From the NCBI GenBank assembly GCA_002307375.1, contig NTJI01000002.1, positions 434,001-498,000 on the forward strand: DNA of 64,000 nt. The letters run 5' to 3'. This document shows positions 1 through 8,759 of this stretch, in pieces. Below the pieces are notes generated by a model. The model was not told the origin of the DNA, did not search any database, and saw only the letters and a list, made by a program, of their open reading frames with translations. This DNA is from Lysobacteraceae bacterium NML93-0399. Lineage in GTDB: Bacteria > Pseudomonadota > Gammaproteobacteria > Xanthomonadales > Xanthomonadaceae. Positions within the stretch are counted from its first letter, which is position 1. Each line of letters begins with the position of its first letter. The translations under genes were made by a program, and so were the position numbers.

Positions 1-587
1 CGGTGACCTTCGGCCTCCAGAATCACCGCACGGCGCTCGCGCTCGGCCTTCATCTGCCGGGCCATGGAATCGACCAGATCGCGCGGCGGCTGGATGTCGC
101 GGATCTCGATGCGAGTGACCTTGATGCCCCACGGGTTGGTGGCATGGTCGACCACGCTCAGCAGCTGGGCGTTGATGGTCTCGCGGTTCGACAGGGATTC
201 GTCGAGGTCCATCGAGCCGATGACGGTGCGGATGTTGGTCTGCACCAGCGCGATCGTCGCGATCTCCAGGTTGGACACCTCATACGCCGCCTTGGCCGCA
301 TCGAGCACCTGGAAGAACACCACGCCGTCCACGCGCACCACCGCATTGTCCTTGGTGATGACGTCCTGACTGGGCACGTCGAGGACCTGCTCCATCATGT
401 TGATCTTGCGGCCGACGCCGTAGACGATCGGCACCAGAAAATGCAGGCCAGGCGCCATCGTATGGGTGTAGCGGCCGAAGCGCTCCACCGTCCACTCGTA
501 TCCCTGCGGCACCATGCGCACGGTCTTGAACAACACGATGACGCCGGCGAACGCCAGCACCACCGCCAGAAACAGTCCGGTCCCCAT
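1..587 (-). CDS. qmcA: QmcA-type SPFH/band-7 membrane protein (paraslipin), C-terminus cut by window edge
   Basis: The first 195 codons are visible. Residues 1-20 form one membrane anchor ([20 protein letters not shown]). The band-7 domain follows, with the family signatures [15 protein letters not shown] and [16 protein letters not shown], and [17 protein letters not shown] near residue 160. The visible part ends in the predicted coiled-coil entry [15 protein letters not shown]. These closely match E. coli QmcA, an inner-membrane SPFH protein usually paired with an NfeD protein; that partner would lie outside the window. ATG 587 is preceded by GGGAGAG, and a TATACT -10 lies on the minus strand at 635-630. 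The role, membrane microdomain organisation or protease association, is inferred from the family. Confidence 0.93.
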   Translation of the reverse strand, partial: MGTGLFLAVVLAFAGVIVLFKTVRMVPQGYEWTVERFGRYTHTMAPGLHFLVPIVYGVGRKINMMEQVLDVPSQDVITKDNAVVRVDGVVFFQVLDAAKAAYEVSNLEIATIALVQTNIRTVIGSMDLDESLSNRETINAQLLSVVDHATNPWGIKVTRIEIRDIQPPRDLVDSMARQMKAERERRAVILEAEGH

Positions 588-685
588 GTGTCTCTCCCTG
601 TCTGTGGGCGGCCGATGCCGCTGGTTTCGAGTATAGGGGCCGGGGTGTGGTGCATTCTAAAATCTGCAACACCGGTGAGCGTTCA

Positions 686-845
686 TCTCCTTCCCCCGCC
701 TGCGGGGGAAGGTCCGGATGGGGGCGAACGATCGGGTGGCGTGCACGCGGGGCGACTCTGGAGACCGGGATGCCTGGCTCCAGTGTCCGCGCGGCCTGAT
801 GGCTTGCCCCCACTCAACCCTCCCCCGCGCGCGGGGGAGGGCCTC
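686..845. repeat. Pair of inverted REP-like hairpins between qmcA and the heme operon
   Basis: Two GC hairpins in opposite orientation sit in the 275-bp gap: CCTTCCCCCGCCTGCGGGGGAAGG (split here by its centre at about 699) at 689-712 and CCTCCCCCGCGCGCGGGGGAGG near 819-840. Both have flanks resembling TCCGGATGGGGG. This is the usual layout of a REP doublet. The right-hand copy could also act as a 3' hairpin for the heme operon, which ends at 863. Nothing else was recognised in the gap apart from the qmcA promoter-like TATACT. Confidence 0.7.
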
Positions 846-862
846 AATCCGCAGCGCAGGGT

Positions 863-1809
863 TCAGTCGCGCGCGACGTCGACGAACTCCGCGAACACCG
901 CATCGATCTGCGCATCGCTGACGGTGCCCCCGTCCTGCACGGTCTGCGCCTGCCCGAAGAACGGAACGATCAGCGCCATGCCGTCGACCCTGGTCTTCAG
1001 ATGCACGCCGTCCGGCGAGGCCAGACGCGTGTCCCAGCGCGCACGCACGCGCGCCCAGTAGTCCTGCGTCGCCTTCCAGTAGTCGTAGACCGGCGTGAAA
1101 TCGATGGCGTCGGTCTTCACGTAGTCGTTGAAGCCGGTCTCGCGGACGATGCTGCCGGTGACGGCCCCGTCGCGTCGCGGATGTCCTTGCGGTTGTCCTG
1201 CTCGTGAGTCCAGCCGCCGGGCACGATGGTGTGGCGGTTGATCGCGGCCAGCGCGTTGTAGTCCTCGCGTGTGGTGTATTCGCGCCGCGGCAGCGGACGC
1301 CAGCCGGCGTCCGAGGTCCAGGTCGACGTGCCGTTGGCGTGGTCCCAGCGACCGGTGCCGCAGTAGCGCGGTGCGTCGCTGACCTCGAACACGCACTGCG
1401 TCCAGCCACCGGCGACGCGGTCGGCCGGCACGTCGCGCAGGCGCCAGGTCTGGTCGGCGGCGAACTCCCAACGCTGCGGCGCCTCGTACATCCAGTCCTG
1501 TCGCCAGTGCTTGATCACGTGACCGCTTTTGACGTCGAGCAGCAGATGCTGCAGCACGATCTTCGTCGGCGTGTCCTCGACGACGACGACGACCTCGTCG
1601 CCGCCGCTGCGCTTGGGATCCTTGCGCGTGTACTCCGGGCGCAGCACGACGGTCTCGTCGAACAGGAAGCGCACGGTGTACTCGCCCTGCATCGCGAGGA
1701 TCGCAGCGCGATCGGCGGCGGCAGGGGCTGCGGGCGGGCGGGTGGCGGCGGACGCGGCGGTGGATGCCAGCAGTGCGGTGAGCGCCAGCGCGGTCGCTTG
1801 CGGTTTCAT
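863..1809 (-). pseudogene. DUF6607 family secreted protein, interrupted by a single-base frameshift
   Basis: Last gene of the heme uptake operon. From ATG 1809 a signal peptide (MKPQATALALTALLASTAASAA) leads into about 210 residues of conserved sequence with many Trp, Tyr and Arg residues. The frame then runs into ...RKDIRDATGP, while the expected continuation (RDGAVTGSIVRETGFNDYVKTD to FVDVARD) is in the next frame and ends at the TGA at 863. One missing base near 1172 explains both frames: GTCGCGTCGCGG reads as GTCGCGGTCGCGG with one G restored. The joined product would be about 315 residues. The family is often found beside HemP and heme receptors, but its function is not established. The lesion may be real or a sequencing error; both halves keep family-like sequence, which favours a recent event or an error. 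Confidence 0.75.
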
Positions 1810-1838
1810 CGTTGGAGACCTCGAGGATTCGGTGGGTA

Positions 1839-2441
1839 TCAGGACAGGCGGATCCGCGTGTCGTACGCGGCCGGATCGATGGGGGCGGCACGCGCCGCCG
1901 CGGCGGCACGCCGGCAGCAGCAGTCGTCTAGCGAGGACGACGGGACGATGCCGTGGCCACGCGCGATACGTCGCGCACTGTCGATACCGAGCGGCGACAG
2001 TGTGCCGAGCGAGGCGACCAGCATCTCGCCGCCCTCGCACGCAGCCACGCCGACGGACTGGAAGCGCAGCACGCTGGCCTCCCACGCGCCGCCGCGCACG
2101 CGCTGCGCGAGACTGCGCCACAGGCGCTCGCCGATGCCGCCGGGCGCGACGTCGCTGCAGCGCGGCAGCTGACCGGAGAGGCATTCCCATCCGAGGAAAT
2201 CGCTGTCGGGCAACAGATGCAGTTGCCAGCAGCAGGCGTCGTCGGCATCGAAGAACCACAGACTCTCGTGCATGCCGTCGCCGTCGAGACCGGCATGGGA
2301 TTCGGCACGCAACGCCGACGACCAGCCGCCCAGTTCGCGGGCCGCGCCCGAACGGTGGAGACACAGCACCGTGCCCAGCGACGCCAGCTGCGACGGCGTG
2401 GGGACGACGCTGGCGACGGGTGCGGACAGGATGCTGGCCAT
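1839..2441 (-). CDS. Small protein of heme uptake operon, unidentified
   Basis: A 200-residue protein, ATG 2441, two bases after the stop of the TonB receptor, so almost certainly co-translated with it. I do not recognise a named domain. Proteins in this position in related Xanthomonadaceae tend to be labelled hemin transport protein. It has no clear signal peptide or membrane segment. Visible features are Trp/Cys-rich stretches (ADDACCWQLHLLPDSDFLGW) and an unusual C-terminal SSSLDDCCCRR followed by an Ala-rich tail. The three adjacent cysteines could bind heme iron or another metal, but that is speculation. A cytoplasmic role in handling imported heme is inferred from operon position only. 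Confidence 0.7.
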   Translation of the reverse strand: MASILSAPVASVVPTPSQLASLGTVLCLHRSGAARELGGWSSALRAESHAGLDGDGMHESLWFFDADDACCWQLHLLPDSDFLGWECLSGQLPRCSDVAPGGIGERLWRSLAQRVRGGAWEASVLRFQSVGVAACEGGEMLVASLGTLSPLGIDSARRIARGHGIVPSSSLDDCCCRRAAAAARAAPIDPAAYDTRIRLS

Positions 2442-2443
2442 GG

Positions 2444-4675
2444 TCAGAAGTCGACCGACAGGCTGACCGCGACGCTGCGGCCCGGCGCGGTATAGCGGTC
2501 GAGCGTGGCGCTGGTCGCCGAGACCACCGGCACCAGGCCGGCCTGCCAGACCTTGCGGTCGGCGAGATTGAACACGCCGGCGTTGAGACGCGTGCCGGGC
2601 GCGAAGCTCCAGTGCGCGTAGAGATCGAGCAGCGCGTGGCCGGGACTCTCGAAGTAGGCGCTGCCGGCGGGCGCGGTCGGCAGGCGGTCGCGACGACCGG
2701 CGAAACGACCGATCAGTTCGGCGCCCCAGGCGTCGCGCTCGAAGGCGACACCGAGTGTCGCGGTCAACGGGTCGACACTGCTGAGCGCTTCACCGGTCGT
2801 CCGGTCCTCGCCGCGCGACCATGCCGCCGCGCCCTGCAGCGACCAGCCTTCGAGTGCCGGTGCGAAGGTGTCGAAGTACAGCCCACCCTTGAACTCCACG
2901 CCGCGGATGCGCGCGTCGTCGACGTTCTGCGACTGGTAGACCATCAGTCCGGTCACCGGGTCGTCGCCGATGTAGCGCGTCGACTCGATGAAATCGTCGT
3001 ATTCGGTGTAGTAGCTGCTCAGGCTGGCGTAACCGATGTCGCCGGCGAAGCGCAGTCCGAGTTCGAGACCATCGCTGGTTTCCGACTTCAGGTCCGGATT
3101 CGGGATCGCCGTGTACCCGAACATGAAGTTGGTGAAGCCGATATTGACGTCGTTGTACGGTGGCGCGCGGAAGCCGCCGGCGTAGCCGCCGAACAGCGAC
3201 CAGGCGTCGGAGAACTTCCAGACAAAGCCGAGCTTGGGCGAGACGCTGGTTTCGCTGAGCTCGGCGACCTGCGTGGCCGGATTGTCCTCCCGGAAAATGT
3301 TGTCGACCTGGGGCGAGAGCTTGTAGTGATCCACCCGCAGGGCCGGCACGAGACGGAAGGCGCCACCGGCGAAGCCGATCTCGTCCTGCACGTACAGCGA
3401 AGCCTTGGTGGTGTCGCTGATCGGGAAGTCTCGGACCGGGAATACGTCGGGCAACATCACGTTGGTGACGACGCCGGTATCGAGGAAGATGCGGCGGCCG
3501 TCGCGCTTCTGCTTCGTCTCGGTGCGCTCGATGTCGATTCCGTAAGCGATCGCGTGTTCGACGCTGCCAGCCTCGAAGGTCTTGCGTGCGTTCGCCTGCA
3601 TACCGTAGCTGCGCTGGTCGAAATGGAACTCGCGCTCGCGACCGTCGCGGATCACCGTGCCGCCCGACGGCACACGGCGCACTTCCACGCTGTCCTGCTG
3701 CGTGCGGCTGTCCTGGCGATAGACCTGCCAGTCGATGCTGTCGGCCAGCGCGGACGACAGGCCTTCGAGTTCGTGTCCGAAGGTGATGCGCGCGCGCGAC
3801 TGGTGGTCGTCGCCCAGCACCTGCGTATTGGTGGCGCCGGTCAGGACCTGCAGGCCGTACGAGGTCAGCACGTCGGTCTCGACGTCGTCCTCGTTGCCTT
3901 CGACCGTCAGCTTGAAACGCTGCGCTTGGCCCGGTGCGAACACGAGCTTGCCGAGCACGCTGCGCCCATTGGCCGACTGCGGATTGGCCTGTGTGCGCGT
4001 GCCGCCGGTACCGCCGACCTCGCCCATGTTCTCCATCTCCTTGCCCTGACGGTGGCTCACCGCCACCAGGCCGGACCAGCGCTCGCCGCCGAAGGCCGCG
4101 GTCGCACCGGCGAACAGGCCTTCGTTGGCACTGGTGAAGCCGATGCGGGTGCCGAAGTAGGCATCCCTGCCGGCCGCCAGATAGTCCGACGGATCCTTGG
4201 TCACGAAGGACACCACGCCGCCGAGCGCGTCCGAGCCGTACAGCGCGCTGGTCGGCCCGCGCACGACCTCGACGCGCTTGAGCGTGTCGAGATCGACGAA
4301 GTTGCGGTTGGCGCTGGAGAAGCTGCCGATGGCGAACGCGTCCGGCACCGCGATGCCGTCGGTCTGGATGCGCACGCGGTTGCCGCCCAGACCGCGGATG
4401 CGGATGTCGTTGAGGCCGAAGCGGCCGAAGCTGCTGCCGACGGTGATGCCCGGCTCGTAGCGGAACAGGTCGGCGATGTCGCGCACCAGCAGCGTGTCCA
4501 TGCGCACGCGATCGATCATGTCGACGGTGTTGGGCACGTCGGCGATCGCACGCTCGGTGCGGGTGGCGGTGACGACGATCTGGTCGAGATCGCGGGGCGC
4601 GCCATCGGGCGCGGCGGTGACGGAAGCGGACGACAGGCACAGGGCCAGTGACACGGACAGCAGACTGGGACGCAT
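2444..4675 (-). CDS. TonB-dependent heme/hemoglobin receptor
   Basis: 743 residues. A signal peptide (MRPSLLSVSLALCLSSASVTA) precedes a TonB-box-like segment (DQIVVTATR), the plug domain (about residues 40-160, with RIRGLGGNRVRIQTDG and VEVVRGPTSALYGSDALGG) and a 22-strand barrel ending in VSLSVDF. The barrel carries FRAPPY and, about 25 residues later, NPDL, corresponding to the FRAP/NPNL signature of heme receptors. It imports heme or heme from host proteins across the outer membrane, powered by TonB-ExbBD (not in this window). ATG 4675 is chosen because an upstream ATG at 4771 would add a 32-residue Pro/Arg-rich leader that destroys the signal peptide. It lies 154 bp downstream of hemP and is presumably iron-regulated through the Fur box before hemP. 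Confidence 0.93.
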   Translation of the reverse strand: MRPSLLSVSLALCLSSASVTAAPDGAPRDLDQIVVTATRTERAIADVPNTVDMIDRVRMDTLLVRDIADLFRYEPGITVGSSFGRFGLNDIRIRGLGGNRVRIQTDGIAVPDAFAIGSFSSANRNFVDLDTLKRVEVVRGPTSALYGSDALGGVVSFVTKDPSDYLAAGRDAYFGTRIGFTSANEGLFAGATAAFGGERWSGLVAVSHRQGKEMENMGEVGGTGGTRTQANPQSANGRSVLGKLVFAPGQAQRFKLTVEGNEDDVETDVLTSYGLQVLTGATNTQVLGDDHQSRARITFGHELEGLSSALADSIDWQVYRQDSRTQQDSVEVRRVPSGGTVIRDGREREFHFDQRSYGMQANARKTFEAGSVEHAIAYGIDIERTETKQKRDGRRIFLDTGVVTNVMLPDVFPVRDFPISDTTKASLYVQDEIGFAGGAFRLVPALRVDHYKLSPQVDNIFREDNPATQVAELSETSVSPKLGFVWKFSDAWSLFGGYAGGFRAPPYNDVNIGFTNFMFGYTAIPNPDLKSETSDGLELGLRFAGDIGYASLSSYYTEYDDFIESTRYIGDDPVTGLMVYQSQNVDDARIRGVEFKGGLYFDTFAPALEGWSLQGAAAWSRGEDRTTGEALSSVDPLTATLGVAFERDAWGAELIGRFAGRRDRLPTAPAGSAYFESPGHALLDLYAHWSFAPGTRLNAGVFNLADRKVWQAGLVPVVSATSATLDRYTAPGRSVAVSLSVDF

Positions 4676-4829
4676 GGGAGCTCGCGCTGGGAGTGGAGAG
4701 CGGCGAGCTGGCGGGCGCGACGGAGAGGAACGCGCGGGCGGGCAGCCTCTGGGGAGAGGATGTCGATGCACCGCACGGCGTCGGCCGGGTCCATTCGGAC
4801 GTCCGGCCGTACCGTGGGCGTTTCGGGGC

Positions 4830-5036
4830 TTACTTGGTGAGGATCAGCTTGTCGTTGCGCGTGTGGCGCAGGCGGTAGATCTCGTTGCCGTGCCGGATGC
4901 GCAGTTCGCGCTGGCCGCGCAGCAGCTGGGCGCTGTCGAGTTCGATGACCTCGGGCGCGCGGGTCAAGGGATGGACGTTGCCGCCGCCGTGGGTGTCGCG
5001 GGACACGGGCGATGCCGGGAACTGGGACGCGAGCAT
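4830..5036 (-). CDS. hemP: Hemin uptake protein HemP
   Basis: A 68-residue protein. The C-terminal half carries the HemP family pattern: VIELDSAQLLRGQRELRIRH followed by GNEIYRLRHTRNDKLILTK. HemP/HmuP proteins are small cytoplasmic factors that promote expression of heme receptor genes; in beta-proteobacteria HmuP acts as a co-activator. ATG 5036 has a strong ribosome binding site (GGAGG, 8 nt spacing). It is the first gene of the heme operon and lies directly behind a Fur box. The first 30 residues are variable in the family. Confidence 0.9.
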   Translation of the reverse strand: MLASQFPASPVSRDTHGGGNVHPLTRAPEVIELDSAQLLRGQRELRIRHGNEIYRLRHTRNDKLILTK

Positions 5037-5065
5037 GTCGGGATCCTCCGATAGGGGATTCCGAT

Positions 5066-5084
5066 GATATTGATTCTCATTTGC
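5066..5084 (-). promoter_or_regulatory. Fur box in front of the hemP operon
   Basis: GATATTGATTCTCATTTGC on the plus strand matches the 19-bp Fur consensus GATAATGATAATCATTATC at 14 positions and stands out as AT-rich in very GC-rich DNA. It lies about 30 bp upstream of the hemP start, where a bound Fur-Fe(II) dimer would block the promoter. This predicts that hemP, the receptor and the downstream genes are switched on by iron starvation. Confidence 0.85.
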
Positions 5085-5145
5085 TAGTCAAGAGTGACTG
5101 TCATTTGAAGCCTCGCCCCGTTCGAGCGTTGTGGCCCCACCCCTC

Positions 5146-6114
5146 TCAGGCCGCCGCCGCTTCCACGCGACGCCACACGTTCTCGTCGAAGCGCTCCAGC
5201 AACGTCAGCGCTTCGAAGTTCTGCAGCAGTTGCGACACCCGGCTCGCGCCCAGCAGCACGGTCGAGACGTGCGGATTGGTCAGGCACCAGGCGATGGCCA
5301 GGGGCGCCGGCGCGACGCCGAGTTCGGCCGCCAAGGCGGTGAAGCGGCGCGCCCGCGCGACACGGGCATCGCCCTCGCCCAGCACGCTGCTCTGCAGCCA
5401 TTCCATGCCCGGCTGCGCGAGCCGGCTGTCCGCAGGCACGCCGTCTGCGTACTTGCCCGTCAGCAGGCCCGACGCCAGCGGCGACCAGATCGTCGTGCCG
5501 AGACCGAGTTCGGCGTACAGCGGCGCGTACTCCAGCTCCACGCGCTCGCGCTTGAACAGGTTGTACTCGGGCTGCTCCATCGTCGGACCATGCAGATGAT
5601 GCGTGCGCGCGATCTGCGCGGCCTCGCGGATCAGCGCGGCCGGCCATTCCGACGTGCCCCAGTACAGCACCTTGCCCTGGCGGATCAGCGTGTCCATCGC
5701 CCACACGGTTTCGGCGACCGGCGTGTCCGGATCGGGGCGGTGACAGAAGTACAGGTCGAGATGTTCGACCCGCAGCCGCTTCAATGCCGCGTCGCAGGCA
5801 TCGCGCACGTGCTTGCGCGACAGACCGCGTTGCGTCGGCGCGGGGTCTGCGGCCGAACCGAAGAACACCTTGCTCGAGATGCAGTAGCCATCGCGCGGCA
5901 GGCGCAGGTCGGCGATCACATCGCCCATCACCTGCTCGGCGGCGCCGTTGGCATAGCCCTCGGCGTTGTCGAAGAAGTTGACCCCGTGGTCCCAGGCCGC
6001 GGCGATGAGTTCGCGCGCTTCGCTGCGGCCGATCTGACTGCCGAACGTGACCCAGGCGCCGAACGACAGGGCAGACAGTTGCAGGCCGGACGAGCCGAGG
6101 CGGCGGTACTGCAT
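5146..6114 (-). CDS. Aldo/keto reductase, Kv-beta-like subgroup
   Basis: 322 residues, a full-length AKR barrel. The catalytic tetrad is intact: Asp49 and Tyr54 (FFDNAEGY), Lys82 (SSKVFFG) and His125 (LYFCHRPDPDTP). Start and core (YRRLGSSGLQLSALSFGAW, YWGTSEWPAALI) are typical of the potassium-channel beta-subunit/YghZ-like class, which reduces aldehydes and ketones with NADPH. It is a cytoplasmic enzyme. ATG 6114 has GGGAG five nt upstream. It is transcribed away from the GGDEF protein gene with a shared 100-bp divergent promoter region. Its substrate cannot be told from sequence. It ends about 60 bp upstream of the Fur box, so it is not part of the heme operon. Confidence 0.9.
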   Translation of the reverse strand: MQYRRLGSSGLQLSALSFGAWVTFGSQIGRSEARELIAAAWDHGVNFFDNAEGYANGAAEQVMGDVIADLRLPRDGYCISSKVFFGSAADPAPTQRGLSRKHVRDACDAALKRLRVEHLDLYFCHRPDPDTPVAETVWAMDTLIRQGKVLYWGTSEWPAALIREAAQIARTHHLHGPTMEQPEYNLFKRERVELEYAPLYAELGLGTTIWSPLASGLLTGKYADGVPADSRLAQPGMEWLQSSVLGEGDARVARARRFTALAAELGVAPAPLAIAWCLTNPHVSTVLLGASRVSQLLQNFEALTLLERFDENVWRRVEAAAA

Positions 6115-6214
6115 GGAGACTCCCGAAGACGCGGTTACAGGCCGCCAGTATGCCCGCAGCGTCCGCGTCGCCGCCCCGCGCTATGCTGCCGCGGCCGCCA
6201 CAGGGACCGTTTCG

Positions 6215-7345
6215 ATGCGCGCTCCACATCGCACCCGGCAGGGCGTCCTCGCCACGCTGTTCGGCCCCGCCGACGAGGTGATGCTGGAGCTGGGGGCAGG
6301 CGGCGAACTGACGCTCGCACGCGTGCGCGCGCTGCTGTCGGTCCTGCTTCTGTTGCTTCCGGTCATCGCCGCAGCGGGCGGCCTGGGCACCCGCGCCGTC
6401 GTCGGCGGCCTGGCGCTCGCCGCGCTCGCCAACCTGATGGCGCAGCTATGGCTGTCGCTGGCGCGCCGCCGCCGCCGACACCGCTGGCTGCCCTACGCCA
6501 CTGCCAGCTACGACATCAGCCTGACCACGCTGGTACTGGGCCTGCTGGCGGCTCGCGACCCGGCTGCGGCGCTCAACAGCGTGGTGGTGTGGAATCTCTA
6601 CATGCTGGCGATCGCGATCACCGCGCTGCGCAACGACGGGCGCCTGGCCCTGTATGCCGGCGCGCTGGCGATGCTGCAGTACGCCGCGCTCGTCGTGGTG
6701 CTGATGGCAGGCGACGCCCCGCGGCCGGCATCGCTGGGATACGGCGTGGTCTCGCTTGCCGGCCAGCTCGAGCGCCTCATGCTGCTGGCGCTGATGACAC
6801 TGGTGGCCTGCGCCATCGTCTATCGCATGCAGCGGCTGGTGGATCTGTCCGGACTCGACAGCCTGACCGGCCTGCCCAACCGTGCCTGGCTGCTGCAGCA
6901 CACGCCGCGGCAGCTCGCCGACGCCCGCCGCGAGGGCCGCTCGCTGACGCTGGGCCTGCTCGATCTCGACGGCTTCCGCCGGATCAACGCCGAAGCCGGA
7001 CCGCGCGCGGGCGACCGGGCGATCCGCCGCATCGCCATGCGACTGCAACGCATGCTCGCCGAGGGCGAATCGCTGTCACGCATCGGCGGCCAGGAATTCG
7101 TGCTGCTGTTGCGCTGCCCGGCCGGCAGCGCCTGGGAGCGGCTGGATGCGGTCCGCCGTGCATTGGCGGACGAGCCGGTCGCGGTCGATCGCGAGGGTCG
7201 CGCGATCGCATTGAGCTTCAGCGCGGGCCTGGCGGCGTTTCCGGTCGACGGTGGCGATCTGTCCGCCCTGCTCGGCACGGCCGATCGCCGCCTGCAGCAG
7301 GCCAAGCGCGCGGGCCGCAACCGGGTGGAAGCCCGCGACGCCTGA
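6215..7345 (+). CDS. Membrane GGDEF-domain protein with degenerate GGQEF active site
   Basis: 376 residues. The N-terminal 205 residues hold about six hydrophobic segments (first near 38-56, last near 186-204), and a GGDEF domain fills 210-370. The domain entry (GLDSLTGLPNRAWLL) and a metal-binding Asp (LLDLDGFRRIN, Asp250) are present, but the signature reads GGQEF at 291-295. In diguanylate cyclases the third position is Asp or Glu and carries the catalytic carboxylate, so Gln predicts poor or no c-di-GMP synthesis. No RxxD inhibitory site is visible upstream. ATG 6215 is supported by an AGGGA ribosome site and a TATGCT -10 at 6182-6187; an upstream in-frame ATG at 6047 would overlap the divergent gene. 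It may be a c-di-GMP effector or a relic. Confidence 0.85.
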   Translation: MRAPHRTRQGVLATLFGPADEVMLELGAGGELTLARVRALLSVLLLLLPVIAAAGGLGTRAVVGGLALAALANLMAQLWLSLARRRRRHRWLPYATASYDISLTTLVLGLLAARDPAAALNSVVVWNLYMLAIAITALRNDGRLALYAGALAMLQYAALVVVLMAGDAPRPASLGYGVVSLAGQLERLMLLALMTLVACAIVYRMQRLVDLSGLDSLTGLPNRAWLLQHTPRQLADARREGRSLTLGLLDLDGFRRINAEAGPRAGDRAIRRIAMRLQRMLAEGESLSRIGGQEFVLLLRCPAGSAWERLDAVRRALADEPVAVDREGRAIALSFSAGLAAFPVDGGDLSALLGTADRRLQQAKRAGRNRVEARDA

Positions 7346-7372
7346 ACCACATGCTCTTCACGCCACGCGTGG

Positions 7373-7401
7373 TTGCCCCCGCCGGGCCGCTGCACTAGGC
7401 T
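7373..7401 (+). promoter_or_regulatory. Candidate promoter of the nucleoside transporter gene
   Basis: TTGCCC (7373-7378) and TAGGCT (7396-7401) are separated by 17 bp, a good sigma-70 spacing. Transcription would start near 7408, giving a 30-nt leader before ATG 7438. The promoter lies just after the stop of the GGDEF gene. Confidence 0.5.
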
Positions 7402-7437
7402 GCGCGACTCGACGAAGGGCCCGGGGGCCACGCGACC

Positions 7438-8736
7438 ATGGATTTCCTGCTGCGGGCCGGCTTCGGCCTGTTCGGTCTTGCCGTGCTGCTCGGCATCACC
7501 TGGCTGTTTTCGAGCAACCGGCGATCGGTGGACTGGCGTCTGGTGGGCATGGGCCTGCTGCTGCAGGTGGTGATCGCCTGCCTGGTGCTGCTGACCCCGT
7601 GGGGCGCGGGCGTGTTCGATGCCCTGTCGGGCGGCTTCGTGCGCCTGCTGGGCTTCACCACCGAAGGCGCGCGCTTCATCTTTGGCGACTTCAGCGACGC
7701 GGGCAAGTTCGGCTTCGTGTTCGCCTTCCAGGTGCTGCCGACGATCATCTTCTTCGCCAGCTTCATGAGCGTGCTCTATCACCTGGGCCTGATGCAGAAG
7801 ATCGTCCAGGGCATGGCCTGGGTGATCACCAAGGCCATGCGCGTGTCGGGCGCGGAGACGCTGTCGGTATGCGCGAACGCCTTCATCGGCCAGACCGAAG
7901 CGCCGCTGGTCGTGCGTCCCTACATCGCCGGCATGACGCCGTCCGAACTGCTGACGCTGATGGTCGGCGGCATGGCGACCATCGCCGGCGGCGTGCTGGG
8001 CGCCTACGTGCTGCTGCTGGGCGGCAACGACCCGGTCCAGCAGGCGGTCTACGCCAAGCATCTGATCACCGCGAGCATCATGGCCGCGCCGGCGACGCTG
8101 GTGATCGCCAAGATCCTCGTGCCCGAAACCGGCACCCCGCAGACGCTGGGCGCGGTTCGCGTCAACGTCGAGAAGACCACGGCCAACGTCATCGACGCCG
8201 CCGCCGCGGGGGCGGCCGACGGCCTGAAGCTGGCGCTGAACGTCGGCGCGATGCTGCTGGCCTTCATCGCGCTGATCGCGCTGCTCAATGCGCCGCTGGT
8301 GTGGCTGGGCGAAATCACCGGCCTTCAGACCCTGCTGGGCCGGCCGACCGATCTGTCCGCCCTGCTCGGCTGGGCGCTCGCGCCGCTGGCCTGGCTGATC
8401 GGCGTGCCGTGGGAAGACGCCTCGACCGTCGGCGGCCTGATCGGCACGAAGGTGGTGCTCAACGAGTTCGTGGCCTATGTGCAGCTGGGCGACATCCTGC
8501 AGGGCAACGTGCCGGGCGTGACGATCGGTCCGCAGGGCGCCCTGATCGCCACCTACGCGCTGTGCGGCTTCGCCAATTTCAGTTCGATCGCGATCCAGAT
8601 CGGCGGCATCGGCGGCATCGCTCCGGAGCGTCGCGCCGATCTCGCCCGTCTGGGCCTGCGCGCGGTGCTCGGCGGTTCGATCGCCACGATGATGACCGCG
8701 ACCATCGCCGGCGTGCTCTCGGGCGTGCAGGGCTGA
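7438..8736 (+). CDS. NupC-type concentrative nucleoside transporter
   Basis: 432 residues with about ten membrane segments. CNT family motifs are clear: CANAFIGQTEAPLVVRPYI in the middle and LCGFANFSSIAIQIGGIGG near the C-terminus, the two re-entrant segments that form the nucleoside and cation site. Bacterial members import nucleosides with H+ or Na+. Length is slightly above E. coli NupC. It is followed after 23 bp by a ribokinase gene; nucleoside uptake followed by ribose phosphorylation suggests nucleoside scavenging. Substrate range cannot be read from sequence. Confidence 0.92.
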   Translation: MDFLLRAGFGLFGLAVLLGITWLFSSNRRSVDWRLVGMGLLLQVVIACLVLLTPWGAGVFDALSGGFVRLLGFTTEGARFIFGDFSDAGKFGFVFAFQVLPTIIFFASFMSVLYHLGLMQKIVQGMAWVITKAMRVSGAETLSVCANAFIGQTEAPLVVRPYIAGMTPSELLTLMVGGMATIAGGVLGAYVLLLGGNDPVQQAVYAKHLITASIMAAPATLVIAKILVPETGTPQTLGAVRVNVEKTTANVIDAAAAGAADGLKLALNVGAMLLAFIALIALLNAPLVWLGEITGLQTLLGRPTDLSALLGWALAPLAWLIGVPWEDASTVGGLIGTKVVLNEFVAYVQLGDILQGNVPGVTIGPQGALIATYALCGFANFSSIAIQIGGIGGIAPERRADLARLGLRAVLGGSIATMMTATIAGVLSGVQG

Positions 8737-8759
8737 CCGACGGTCAGGGGAACATGCGG

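Noticed and set aside
1529..4651. 1040-codon open frame on the plus strand across the TonB receptor gene
   Set aside because: Antisense shadow of the conserved receptor; low-complexity Arg/Ala/Val translation without domain signatures.
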